This document shows, one piece after another, positions 53,381 to 62,396 of a stretch of 64,000 nt of DNA. The DNA comes from Monoplex corrugatus (Eukaryota; Mollusca; Gastropoda; Littorinimorpha; Ranellidae). The notes below the pieces were generated by a model. The model did no database searches and was not told the origin of the DNA. It saw only the letters and a list, made by a program, of their open reading frames with translations. Location of the stretch: assembly GCA_030674185.1 (NCBI GenBank), contig JAPXFY010000022.1, forward strand, positions 37,942,540-38,006,539. Direction: 5' to 3'. A program made the translations under genes and the position numbers. How positions within the stretch are numbered: the stretch's first letter is position 1; each line of letters begins with the position of its first letter.

Positions 53381-53620
53381 GTTAAACCAAAACAGATTTT
53401 CAACCAAATGTCTACACTGATGCACGGTTTCAGCGTCAGTGTTGTGAAGACAGCATAACAGCGCTAAGGAGATAGAGAGGACAGGAGTTATCACCATCTG
53501 AACAAGGCACGCACTATCTCACGGAAAGTGGAGAAAATGAGCTGATAGCAAATCTTAATTCTACAAGTGCGTTGCGTACGATCCTATATATACCGGCTGA
53601 CAAATGTTGGGCTTGTTGGT
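53381..53620. other. No gene or recognised repeat
   Basis: Short unassigned segment between two simple-repeat tracts. Confidence 0.45.
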
Positions 53621-53622
53621 GT

Positions 53623-53662
<40 letters not shown>

Positions 53663-53758
53663 AGGGAGGGAGGGAAAAAGAGAGAGAGAAAGAGAGACAG
53701 AGAGAAAGAGACAGACAGAGAGAAAGAGGGAGAGAGAAAAAATGAAAGAAAGAAAGAG

Positions 53759-53789
<31 letters not shown>

Positions 53790-53796
53790 GAGAAAG

Positions 53797-53845
<49 letters not shown>

Positions 53846-53932
53846 GGAGAGAGAGAGAGACAGGCAGACAGAAAGAGAGAGAGAAAAAGAGGACAGAGAA
53901 AGAGAGACAAACAGACAGACAGACAAACAGAA

Positions 53933-53965
<33 letters not shown>

Positions 53966-54716
53966 AAGATGGAGAGAAAGAGAACAGGAAGTTTTCCATA
54001 AAGAGAGAGGAGAGAGCTTCCCAAAGAAATACAGCGATAAAGACAGAGACAGAGAGGGAAATAGCGAGAGAGAGAGAGAGAGAGACAGAGACAGACAGAC
54101 AGACAAACAGACTGACAGACTGAATGACAGACAGACTGACAGACTGACAGAAAGACAAAGATGGAGAGAAAAGGAAAGAGGAAGAAAGGAGAAGGGAGCT
54201 TTCTTCTGTATGTGTGTGAGAGAGAGAGAAGAGAGAGAGAGAGAGAAGAGAGAGAGAAGAGAGAATGAGAGAGAGAAGGGAGAAGAAGAGAGGAAAGAGG
54301 AGAGAGAGAGAGAGGAAAAGACAGAGAGAGAGAGAGACAGAGAGAAAGAGAGAAGAGAAGAGAGAAAAGAGAGAGAGAAGAACAGAGAAGAAGAGAGGGA
54401 AGAGAGAGAGAGAAATAGAGAGAGAAGAGAGAGAGAGAAAAAGAGAGGAGAAGAGAGAGAAGAGAGAGACAGAGAGAGAAGAGAAGAGAAGGATCGAGAG
54501 AGAGAAGGAGAGGAGAGAGAGAGAGAAGACAAGAGAGAGAAGAGAGAGAGAAGGGATTGCGAGAGAGAGAGAGAGAGAAGAGAGAGAAGAGAGAGAGAAG
54601 AGAGAGAGACAGAGAGAGAGAAGGAATCGAGAGAGAGAGAGAGAGAAGAGAGAGAGAAGGATCGAGAGAGAGAGGAGAGAGAGAAGAGACAGAGAAGAGA
54701 CAGACAGACAGAAGAG
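53621..54716. repeat. 1.1-kb GA-rich purine tract
   Basis: GA, GAAA, GGGA and GACA units keep the plus strand almost purely purine, broken at 53,990-54,050 and 54,190-54,215. Arg/Glu frames on plus and Ser/Leu frames on minus, up to 400 codons, are artefacts. Long mirror-symmetric purine tracts can form triplex DNA. Confidence 0.95.
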
Positions 54717-55024
54717 AACCCACCCACCCACGCACCCCGTCACCCCAAACACCTACCTTTCTTAAGGAGATTGGGAAAAAAAAAAAACTATTGATAAGTC
54801 GAATGGATTAAATTCGTGCTGTTTATAGCTCCACCAACCGCTGTTGGTCACAGAGAGACGTTTTGGAAAGACATTCAATGTTGCCAATATTTACACAAAC
54901 GCACAAACACTTACCACGTGGGCAAATCTAAAGCCAAATGATTTGTAAAGAATTCTATCACATATGTCACACACGGGAAGACTATCTGCATTTTTTTTTT
55001 TATTGAATGCTAAAAATGCTAAAG
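54717..55024. other. No gene or recognised repeat
   Basis: Unassigned, with ACCCACCCACCCACGCACCC at 54,719 and an A13 run near 54,775. Confidence 0.45.
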
Positions 55025-55201
55025 CACACGTCATACACTACACACGCACGCACGCATACACACACATACACAGATAAGCGCGCCTGCGTACACCCACGTA
55101 CACATACACATATACATTCACACACATACACATACATTCATACACACATACTCATGCACATATACATATATATACACACGTACACACACACATACACATA
55201 C

Positions 55202-55243
<42 letters not shown>

Positions 55244-55312
55244 GCGCGCGCGCGCGCACGCACACACGCATTCTGCATTTGGATGCAGTGTGTGTGTGTG
55301 TGTATGTGTGTG

Positions 55313-55397
<85 letters not shown>

Positions 55398-55400
55398 TTA
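55025..55400. repeat. (CA)n, (CG)n, (TG)n and (GA)n microsatellites
   Basis: CA/CATA to 55,240, GCGCGC at 55,243-55,257, TG from 55,289 to 55,372, then GA to 55,396. The CA and TG parts face each other and could fold back into a hairpin. Confidence 0.93.
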
Positions 55401-55476
55401 TGCATGCGTCTATGAAAAAGAAATGCTGACTGTCATATCTAGACATCTACAGTTAGAGAGAAGACATGTACTGAAG

Positions 55477-55757
55477 TAATATAAAGATATAATTTATGTA
55501 TAAAGAATTTGGAATTTGGAGCTTTTTTTTTTGGGGGGGGGGGGGGAATTCATTCCACTCAGACAATTCCATATGCGCTCCACCTAAAGCTGCCAGCCAT
55601 TGTCTGGAAGAGTCCCTGTAATATAAAGATATAATTTATGTATAAAGAATTTGGAATTTGGAGCTTTTTTTTTGGGGGGGGGGGGGAATTCATTCCACTC
55701 AGACAATTCCATATGCGCTCCACCTAAAGCTGCCAGCCATTGTCTGGAAGAGTCCCT
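55477..55757. repeat. Recent 141-bp tandem duplication
   Basis: GTAATATAAAGATATAATTT, a T8-9/G13-14 tract, AATTCATTCCACTCAGACAA and CATTGTCTGGAAGAGTCCCT occur at 55,477-55,617 and 55,618-55,757 with almost no differences. Confidence 0.92.
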
Positions 55758-55950
55758 GAGCCTGGAAAAACTGTGCATTGGAAAGATCTTGCAATGGGGA
55801 GGAGGGGGAGTCGAGAAGGGATCTACGAAACACCAAGCTGACGCCATGAGAATGATGGAAACATCAAGATGGGCAGTGAACGGGCCAGTTGTTAAATATT
55901 GCGGGTTGCGATTTGAACTCGAGATAGCAGAACTTGAGTCCATGACTCCA
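55685..55950 (+). repeat. F family, copy 2
   Basis: CACTCAGACAATTCCATATG, AAAGATCTTGCAATGGGGAG, ACGCCATGAGAATGATGG and ACATCAAGATGGGCAGTG. It continues to GATTTGAACTCGAGATAGC further than copy 1. Confidence 0.75.
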
Positions 55951-55964
55951 TCAATAAAACAACA

Positions 55965-56062
55965 AAACAACAACAACAACAAACAACAACAACAAAACAA
56001 AAACAAAAACGACGACAAAAACAAAACAACAGAAAAACAAACCAAACCAAAACAAAAAAGCG
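55965..56062. repeat. (AAC)n-rich tract
   Basis: CAACAACAACAACAAAC, then AACAAAAACAAAAACG units. It may be the tail of the F element. Confidence 0.85.
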
Positions 56063-56214
56063 ACCTAAAAATGTAAGAGACGGAGTGAAAGCACTCTTCA
56101 ACAGCCTGACACGAAGATACTCTAAAGTAAATGATTATTTGACGGTTGTCTGTTACTATGCCAATCAAAATTAAGAACAGGACTGAAACAGACATGCCCT
56201 GTACTCACCTTTAA

Positions 56215-56465
56215 AACTTTAACCCTTTGACTCTCGCATCCTATCTATCAATTGCAAAAAAAAAAAAAAAAAAATGAACGTCTTGATTCCCTCACCCTAT
56301 CCACTGGCTTCCTGACCCTTTGATTCCCTCACCTTGTCCATCAGCTTCCTACAGGAAGCTGGTGGCTAGGGTGAGGGAATAAAAGGGTTAAGTTTTTGCT
56401 TTGAGCAAGGTTGGCAATTCAGGATGGTGGTGGACAGAGTGCGGGAGTCAAAGAGTTAAAAGTGT
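56215..56465. repeat. AACCCTTTGACTCCC-type repeats with a long imperfect palindrome
   Basis: ACCCTTTGATTCCCTCACC and CATCAGCTTCCT at 56,315-56,350 face AGGAAGCTGGTG and GGTGAGGGAATAAAAGGGT at 56,353-56,389, a hairpin with about 36-bp arms. Related units repeat on both sides. Confidence 0.82.
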
Positions 56466-56834
56466 TCACGTTGACACGAACCGGAAATCGGGTTTCCGGC
56501 AGGTACTTCGTCTGCTTCAGTGGATGTCTGGATCAGTGTGAACATGGCAAAGTTTATGTTGTTTGTAAAACTCATCGAGCATTCGTTGACCTGGATTATT
56601 TGAGCTACTTAATTGGAATTATCATTCATTATTATCGTTTGTTGGTGTGTACACTGCTCAAGTCCTAAGGTGAGTATATTCCCTTTTTTTCATACCAGTT
56701 CATCTCACATAGTCGTTCTTCTTTTTTCTTACACATGGAAATACGAAACGAACAAATATCATACAGGCAGACAAATAAACAAATAAAGAATACGGAAAAT
56801 TAAAATCAAATGAATGAACAAATAACTAAACCTT
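56466..56834. other. No gene recognised; small frame ending at a splice-donor-like site
   Basis: A frame runs to a stop at 56,666, with CTAAGGTGAGTATA straight after. No domain is recognised, and the frame begins inside the 56.2-kb repeat, so I do not call an exon. Confidence 0.35.
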
Positions 56835-56962
56835 TATTGTTATTATATTGTTATTTTTGTTTAAAGCCCAGCCGTCTGTCTGTCTGTCTGTCTGGATTTA
56901 CAGAAGGTGGAGATACTATTATATTTTATACTGAAAGAGCCCCTGGAATCCCCACGGGGATA
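56835..56962 (-). mobile_element. A family, internally deleted copy
   Basis: The 3' tail (TTTGTTTAAAGCCCAGCCG) is joined through (TCTG)n to the 5' part (CAGAAGGTGGAGATACTATT to AATCCCCACGGGG), removing about 420 bp of body. Confidence 0.8.
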
Positions 56963-57489
56963 TAACTAAACATAAGCATGCATACAGTAATATGTTTTGT
57001 CATTATCAATAACAATAACCAAAGGAAAACACATATGAATTTACATATGGATGGTATTCGAATAGTTACAATAAGAGAATGAGTGAAAAGGACTAAGACA
57101 TGTGCAACAGTAGGAGAAGGTAATGATGATGAAGGAAGAGAGACTGAGTTTTGACTTGAAGTGAGAGAAAACTACAATTAACAACAAGATGAAAGCAGTA
57201 GCAACTACGATATGATCGTTACCAATAGCCATGCCTGGTGCATAGAAGTGAGACAAGCTTTTCTTGTCTCTTAAACGATTACGTACTCTATCTTCAAGTC
57301 TAGCTTGAGGATGTATTTGGCCAGCAGTGATTTCCCCCTAGCCCTTCATCCCCCCCCCTTCTCATACACCCCCTCCCCCGTTTCCTCCCCTCTCTCAGTG
57401 TGTGTGTGTGCTTTGTGCTTTTGGGTTGTTTTTGTCAATGTGAATGAGCGTTTGAGTGAATGATGAGAGTGTGTTCTTTGACTTGAATC
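56963..57489. other. No gene; C-rich patch near 57,345
   Basis: Unassigned sequence. CCCCCCCCTTCTC and CACCCCCTCCCCCG at 57,350-57,380 form a short C-rich tract. Nothing else seen. Confidence 0.45.
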
Positions 57490-57850
57490 ATACATCTAAT
57501 GATAATAATGATACTACTACTACTAATAATAACAATAACAATAAAACCTACTATTATTATTATGGTTATTATTACAATTATTATTACTATCGTTGTGGTT
57601 GTGTTGTTATTGATTTTGCTATTGTTATTCTTGCTTTTAGAAAATTCTGTCATGATTGTAATTGCTGTTGTTGTTACAATTACTACCATTGTTACTACTA
57701 CCACCACCACCTACATTACTACCGCTATTACTACTACTACTGTTGTTATTATTATCACTATTATTGTTGTTATTAATTCTTATTATTATTATTATCATTA
57801 TTGCAGTATTATTACTATCAACTATGTATTGTTATCATAATTATCATTTA
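57490..57850. repeat. ATT/ACT trinucleotide-rich tract
   Basis: ATAATGATACTACTACTACT through TTATTATTATTATCATTATT. It is similar in type, though not collinear, to the tracts flanking the 60-bp satellite. Confidence 0.88.
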
Positions 57851-57924
57851 CCACCACTGTGACAGAAGTACTACCTCCAACATTCATTCAAAAGTAATGT
57901 AAGTGACAGAGAAAGAGTGTGTGT

Positions 57925-57925
57925 G

Positions 57926-57967
<42 letters not shown>

Positions 57968-58087
57968 GTGGTGGTGGTGGTGGTGGTGGTGGTGTGTGTG
58001 TGAATGAGAGAGAAAGAGAGAGAGAGAAAGAGTGTGTGTCTCTGTGTGTGTGAGAGAGAAAGTATGTGTGTGTGCGTGAGTATGTGC

Positions 58088-58166
<79 letters not shown>

Positions 58167-58303
58167 TGTGTGTGTGTGTGTACATGCGTGAATGAATGTG
58201 TGCGCTTGTATCATTAAATATGTTTGTACAGTAGTTGCACGTGTATGTGTTTTCCGTACGTGCATGCATGCTTGTATTTGTGTGCGTGCGTTTGTAAGAT
58301 TTT

Positions 58304-58335
<32 letters not shown>

Positions 58336-58384
58336 CAGAGACAGAGACACAGAGACACAGAGACACAGAGACAGAGACAGAGAC

Positions 58385-58420
<36 letters not shown>

Positions 58421-58760
58421 TCTGTATGTGTAAGTCTGTGTGTAAGTGTGTGTGTATTTGTGTGTATGTGTGTGTGTGTTTGTGAGTCTGTGTCTATGTC
58501 TGTACGTGTGTTGATGTGCGCGGGCGCGCGCATTCCTGCATATGCGTGTGCGTGTGTGTATATGCGTGCGTCTGTGTGTGTGTGTATTTGAATGTGTGTG
58601 TGTGTATGTGTGAGGTGGCTGTCTGTTTACGTGCGCGTATGTGGGTGTGTGCATACGTGTGCGTGTGTATGCGTGTGCGTACGTACATGCATATGGATAT
58701 GTGTGTGTGTGCGTGTGTGTGTGCACGCGCGCGCGTGTGTGTGTGTTAAGTACTCAGCAA
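57925..58760. repeat. (TTG)n, (GGT)n, (TG)n, (GACA)n microsatellite cluster
   Basis: GTT at 57,927-57,967, GGT at 57,968-57,993, TG at 58,095-58,182, GA/GACA at 58,301-58,420 and TG/TGCG from 58,430-58,745. Confidence 0.95.
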
Positions 58761-59190
58761 GGAATACTTGCCAAACGCCATGATGGCTTTTATACCCTCC
58801 CCACTCCCCCAAACACTCGCAAACCCAACCATCCTACCCCTTTCATTCTGTACACATTTACGAAATAAACAATGTTATGCGATTCAGCTGTTTAGATTTC
58901 GTAAGAAGACTGGTAATTTCGTTGCCAGCTTGATAAAAAAAATATGATGAGGTTGTTTGTTATATAGCTTTTTGTTTCTCTTTCTTTTTTCTCGTTTTCT
59001 TTTCTTTTTTATTCTTTCTTCTTTCCTTTCCTTTTCTTTGTCTTTTCCCTGTTTTGTGTGTGTGTGTACTCCTTCGCTCCTTTCCTTATCTCATGTAAAG
59101 AGTTCATGAACGTGCTCTTAGCTGGAATGGTTCGTACTGAGATGATCCCGCCAATAGACATACATGCACATACACACTATGTACGTACTT
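58761..59190. other. No gene; pyrimidine-rich centre
   Basis: TTTC/CTTT-rich at 58,970-59,055. Short frames only. Confidence 0.45.
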
Positions 59191-59194
59191 ACAT

Positions 59195-59625
59195 CCATCC
59201 ATCCACCCACCCATCCATCCATCCATCCATCCATCCATCCATCCATCCATCCATCCATCCATCCATCCATCCATCCATCCATCCATCCATCCATCCACCC
59301 ATCCATCCATCATCCAACTAACTATCCATCCATCCATCCAACTAACTATCCATCCATCCATCCATCCGTCCATCCAACTAACTATCCATCCATCCATCCA
59401 TTCATCCATCCTCAAATACATACATACAGACAGACAGACAGACAGACGGACAGATAGACAGACAGGCAGACAGACAGACAGACAGATAGACAGAAAGACA
59501 GACAAAAAGACAAACAAAAAGACAGACAAATATGCCACACATATATGTCTGCGTGTATATATACATACCTAGCTACCTACCTAGCTACCTACATACCTAG
59601 CTACCTACCTAGCTACCTACATACC
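59195..59625. repeat. (ATCC)n, (GACA)n and (TACCTAGC)n microsatellites
   Basis: ATCC from 59,195-59,415 with AACTAACT interruptions repeating three times, GACA at 59,425-59,525, then CTAGCTACCTAC to 59,625, where a LINE begins. Ile/His/Pro/Ser frames are artefacts. Confidence 0.95.
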
Positions 59626-60972
59626 TTTGCTTTCAGTCCTTTTCTTTCCAAGGTCTTAGAGAAAGTTGTTCTTGACCAGCTGTTAAACCACCTTCATTCC
59701 AATAACCTTGTCTATTCCCTTCAGTCTGCTTACCGTTCTGGACATAGTACCGAAACTGCTCTTCTCAAAATCTGCAACGACTTACTGACTACTCTCGACT
59801 CTAACAACGTATCACTTTTGACTCTCTTGGACCTATCTGCTGCCTTTGACACTATTGACCACTCTATCCTTCTCTCCCGTCTACATCACTCTTTTGGGCT
59901 CCATGATACTGTCTTGAACTGGTTTCATTCTTACATCACCAATCGTCTGCAAGTAGTTTCTGTCAATGGTCTTTCTTCTAATCCTTCCTGTCTGACTTAC
60001 GGAGTGCCACAAGGATCTGTTCTGGGCCCCCTACTTTTCATTCTCTACACCTACCCTGTCTCCTCTATTGTCCAAGAACACCTGCTTCAGCATCATTCTT
60101 TCTCGGATGACAATCAGCTGTATGTCTCTGGGCCTCTCCCTGACCTTCCCATCATGATCCAGAAAACCCAATCTTGTGTAGCTGACTTGAAGGATTGGAT
60201 GACTGAAAACAAACTGAAATTAAATGAAGAGAAATCCGAATTGATCTTGATCACCCCACCCAAACTCCAAAATCACCCCTCTCTTCCAACCTCTGTCACA
60301 CTTGTTGACTCACCTATCCCTCTCTCCCATTTTGCCCGTAACCTTGGTGTAACTCTTGATCAAACCCTGTCCTTCCACCAGCATGTGAGCAACGTCTGTG
60401 GGACTTGTTTTCTTGAACTCCGCCGAATTGCTTCTATCCGCCACCTCCTCTCAGTAGACACGACAAAGGCTCTTGTCTGTGCATTTGTTCTATCCCGTCT
60501 CGATTACTGTAATGCTCTTTTTTCTGGTTCCCCCTCTCATCTCATTAACAAACTTCAGAAAGTTCAAAATCATGCTGCCCGTCTCATCTTCCGCTCTTCA
60601 AAATTTAACCATGTTACGCCATTGCTCTGTTCTCTCCACTGGCTCCCTGTTCAGCAAAGAATATCCTACAAGATTGCCTGCCTCTGCTTCAAATCTATTG
60701 AGTCTTCCTGTCCTGAGTATCTCACCCATCTGTTACATCTCTACACGCCATCTCGAGCTTTGCGGTCCTCATCTGATACCCGTCTCTATAGTATCCCCAT
60801 AGTCCGCACTAAAAGGTTTGGGCAGCGTTCTTTTTCCTATCAAGCTCCAACCATCTGGAATCAGTTACCTCGCTCTCTTAGATACTCACCCTCTCTGTCC
60901 ACATTCAAACGCTCCCTCAAAACTCACCTGTTTCCCAAAACTGGTAATCTCTGCCCCCTTCCCCCCATGTAA
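59626..60972 (+). pseudogene. LINE reverse transcriptase, ~450 residues, N-terminally truncated
   Basis: Uninterrupted from SPFLSKVLEKVVLDQLLNHL (start of RT) through SAYRSGHSTETALL, LLDLSAAFDTIDHSILLSRL, YGVPQGSVLGPLLFILYT, FSDDNQLYV (the catalytic box, normally YADD), LKLNEEKSEL, LGVTLD, then the C-terminal RLDYCNALFSGSP, LQKVQNHAARLI, LHWLPVQQRI and FSYQAPTIWNQLP. It ends at a stop at 60,970-60,972. The endonuclease is absent and there is no proper start, so it is a dead 5' truncation despite the open frame. The A-to-S change in the active-site box and the altered YTYPVSS stretch before it suggest decay. Confidence 0.87.
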
Positions 60973-61031
60973 TGTAATGGTGACATTATAGTGTCTTAGT
61001 GTCAATGTGTCATTGTATTTGCATGTCATGC

Positions 61032-61063
<32 letters not shown>

Positions 61064-61196
61064 TGTGTGTGTGTGGGTGCTTCTGTGGGCGTGTGTGTGT
61101 GTGCTTGTGATTCTGGTTATATGTTTTGCCATTGTAAACGCCTAGGGCATTAATTTGATTAGGCGTACTAAATGTTCATAATAATAATAATAATAA
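59626..61196 (+). mobile_element. CR1/L2-like LINE, 5'-truncated, complete 3' end
   Basis: RT frame 59,626-60,972, then a 3' UTR with (TG)n at 61,030-61,100. It ends in a perfect 7-bp hairpin, ACGCCTA (61,138) with TAGGCGT (to 61,166), and a (TAA)n tail. A 3' hairpin plus short A/T repeat tail is typical of this LINE group. Confidence 0.87.
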
Positions 61197-61620
61197 TTTC
61201 TTCCTATCATTTTCTGCCTTGTTGGTCCATTCACCTGTATGTGTTCTATAAAGCCTTGCATTCTTTCTCTTAAGATTGATAATTGGGTACATGTATTATG
61301 TGCATTTTTGGCTCTGAAGAAATGTGATGTATAGAAATAATTCTAGGTAATTGAAGGCCTGTTTTATATGTATGTTTTAGTGTTCTTAGGTATGCCTACA
61401 ATTGTAATCAGGTATGTTTCATTCTTAAATCATCTGATGATAAATTGGATGGAGTGGTTGACGCCACGTTTGTATTCAGGTATTTCTTTTTAAATCATCT
61501 TGTGATAGATTGGACAGACTGCTAGTGGTCTATTCCAGAGGCATATCTTCAGATTAAGTATTTGAATGTATTGATATGTGTACTTAATTGTCTTTTATAA
61601 AGATTTTTTTTCTGCACTGA
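61197..61620 (+). mobile_element. A family, plus-orientation fragments
   Basis: TTTCTTCCTATCATTTTCTG, GGTCCATTCACCTGTATGTG, GGTACATGTATTATGTGC and GATAAATTGGATGGAGTGG. The CAGGTATTTCTTTTTAAATC part is repeated near 61,480, then TTGATATGTGTACTTAATTG. The 5' end and the hairpin tail are missing. Confidence 0.78.
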
Positions 61621-61689
61621 GGTATGGCGTACGTTTTTAGATCGAGATTTGAATCCAATACCTCCCAGTCAATAGTTCGTTGTGGTAAG

Positions 61690-61765
61690 AACTTCGCAAC
61701 GTTGATAGTTGTTGTCGTTGTTGTTGTTGTTGTTGTTGTTACTGCTGCTGCTGCTGCTGCTTTTT
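61690..61765. repeat. (GTT)n(CTG)n microsatellite
   Basis: GTTGTCGTTGTTGTTGTTG, then CTGCTGCTGCTGCTG. Confidence 0.92.
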
Positions 61766-62150
61766 GTCCGGGGCAGGGGTGGAGAGAAAGGGGGTAAATA
61801 AAATCCGAATTTAAACTGTACAGAGAAATCCAACTTAATTCCTGTCGTAGTTTAAACTTTTAGTGACTCTCTCGGCTTACCATAGAATGAAAATTGTCGC
61901 TCGTTAAGAGAGCATGTCTGAAACGGGAATAAAATGTAACGTGACTGAAAAGACCACAAATTTCCCTCCCAAAAGCCGGTAGCGGACCCCTTTAGTGTCA
62001 AGCTGCGGATTTTATGAGGGATGAGCAGCCACGTGTTGAGTTTTTATCTTGTGCAAGGATCAGTCTTGTCAGTGAGCATTGGCCGTGTGGTTAATGTAAT
62101 TAAACTGGGATATTGCTTGGCCAGAATTATCTGCAGGATTAATAGGGACT
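61766..62150. other. No gene or recognised repeat
   Basis: Unassigned. TTGGCCGTGTGGTTAA at 62,078 resembles a pol III A box, but no B box follows. Confidence 0.45.
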
Positions 62151-62340
62151 TTGCGTGTGTGTGTGCGCGCGCGCGTATGTGTGTGTGCGTGCGTGCGTGC
62201 ATGTGTGTGTGTGCGTGTGCGTGCATGCGTGCGTGCGTGTGTGTGTGTGTGTGTGCATGTGTGTGCGTGCGTGCGTGCGTGCGTGCGTACGTGTGTGCGT
62301 GTGTGTGTGTGTGTGCATGTGTGTGTTTGTGTGTGTGTGT

Positions 62341-62386
<46 letters not shown>

Positions 62387-62396
62387 CGCGCGCGCT
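62151..62396. repeat. (TG)n with TGCG blocks
   Basis: TG/TGCG alternation ending GCGCGCGCGC at 62,386. Confidence 0.95.

Noticed and set aside
53514..54794. Open frames of 350-410 codons on both strands
   Set aside because: GA/TC repeat translation (Arg/Glu on plus, Ser/Leu on minus) without complexity; several frames are open at once.
56411..56680. Exon with a splice donor (CTAAGGTGAGTATA)
   Set aside because: The frame begins inside a dispersed repeat, has no recognised domain, and ends at a stop before the donor-like site.
59058..59538. Ile/His/Pro/Ser and Met/Asp/Gly/Trp repeat proteins
   Set aside because: (ATCC)n microsatellite read in opposite strands.
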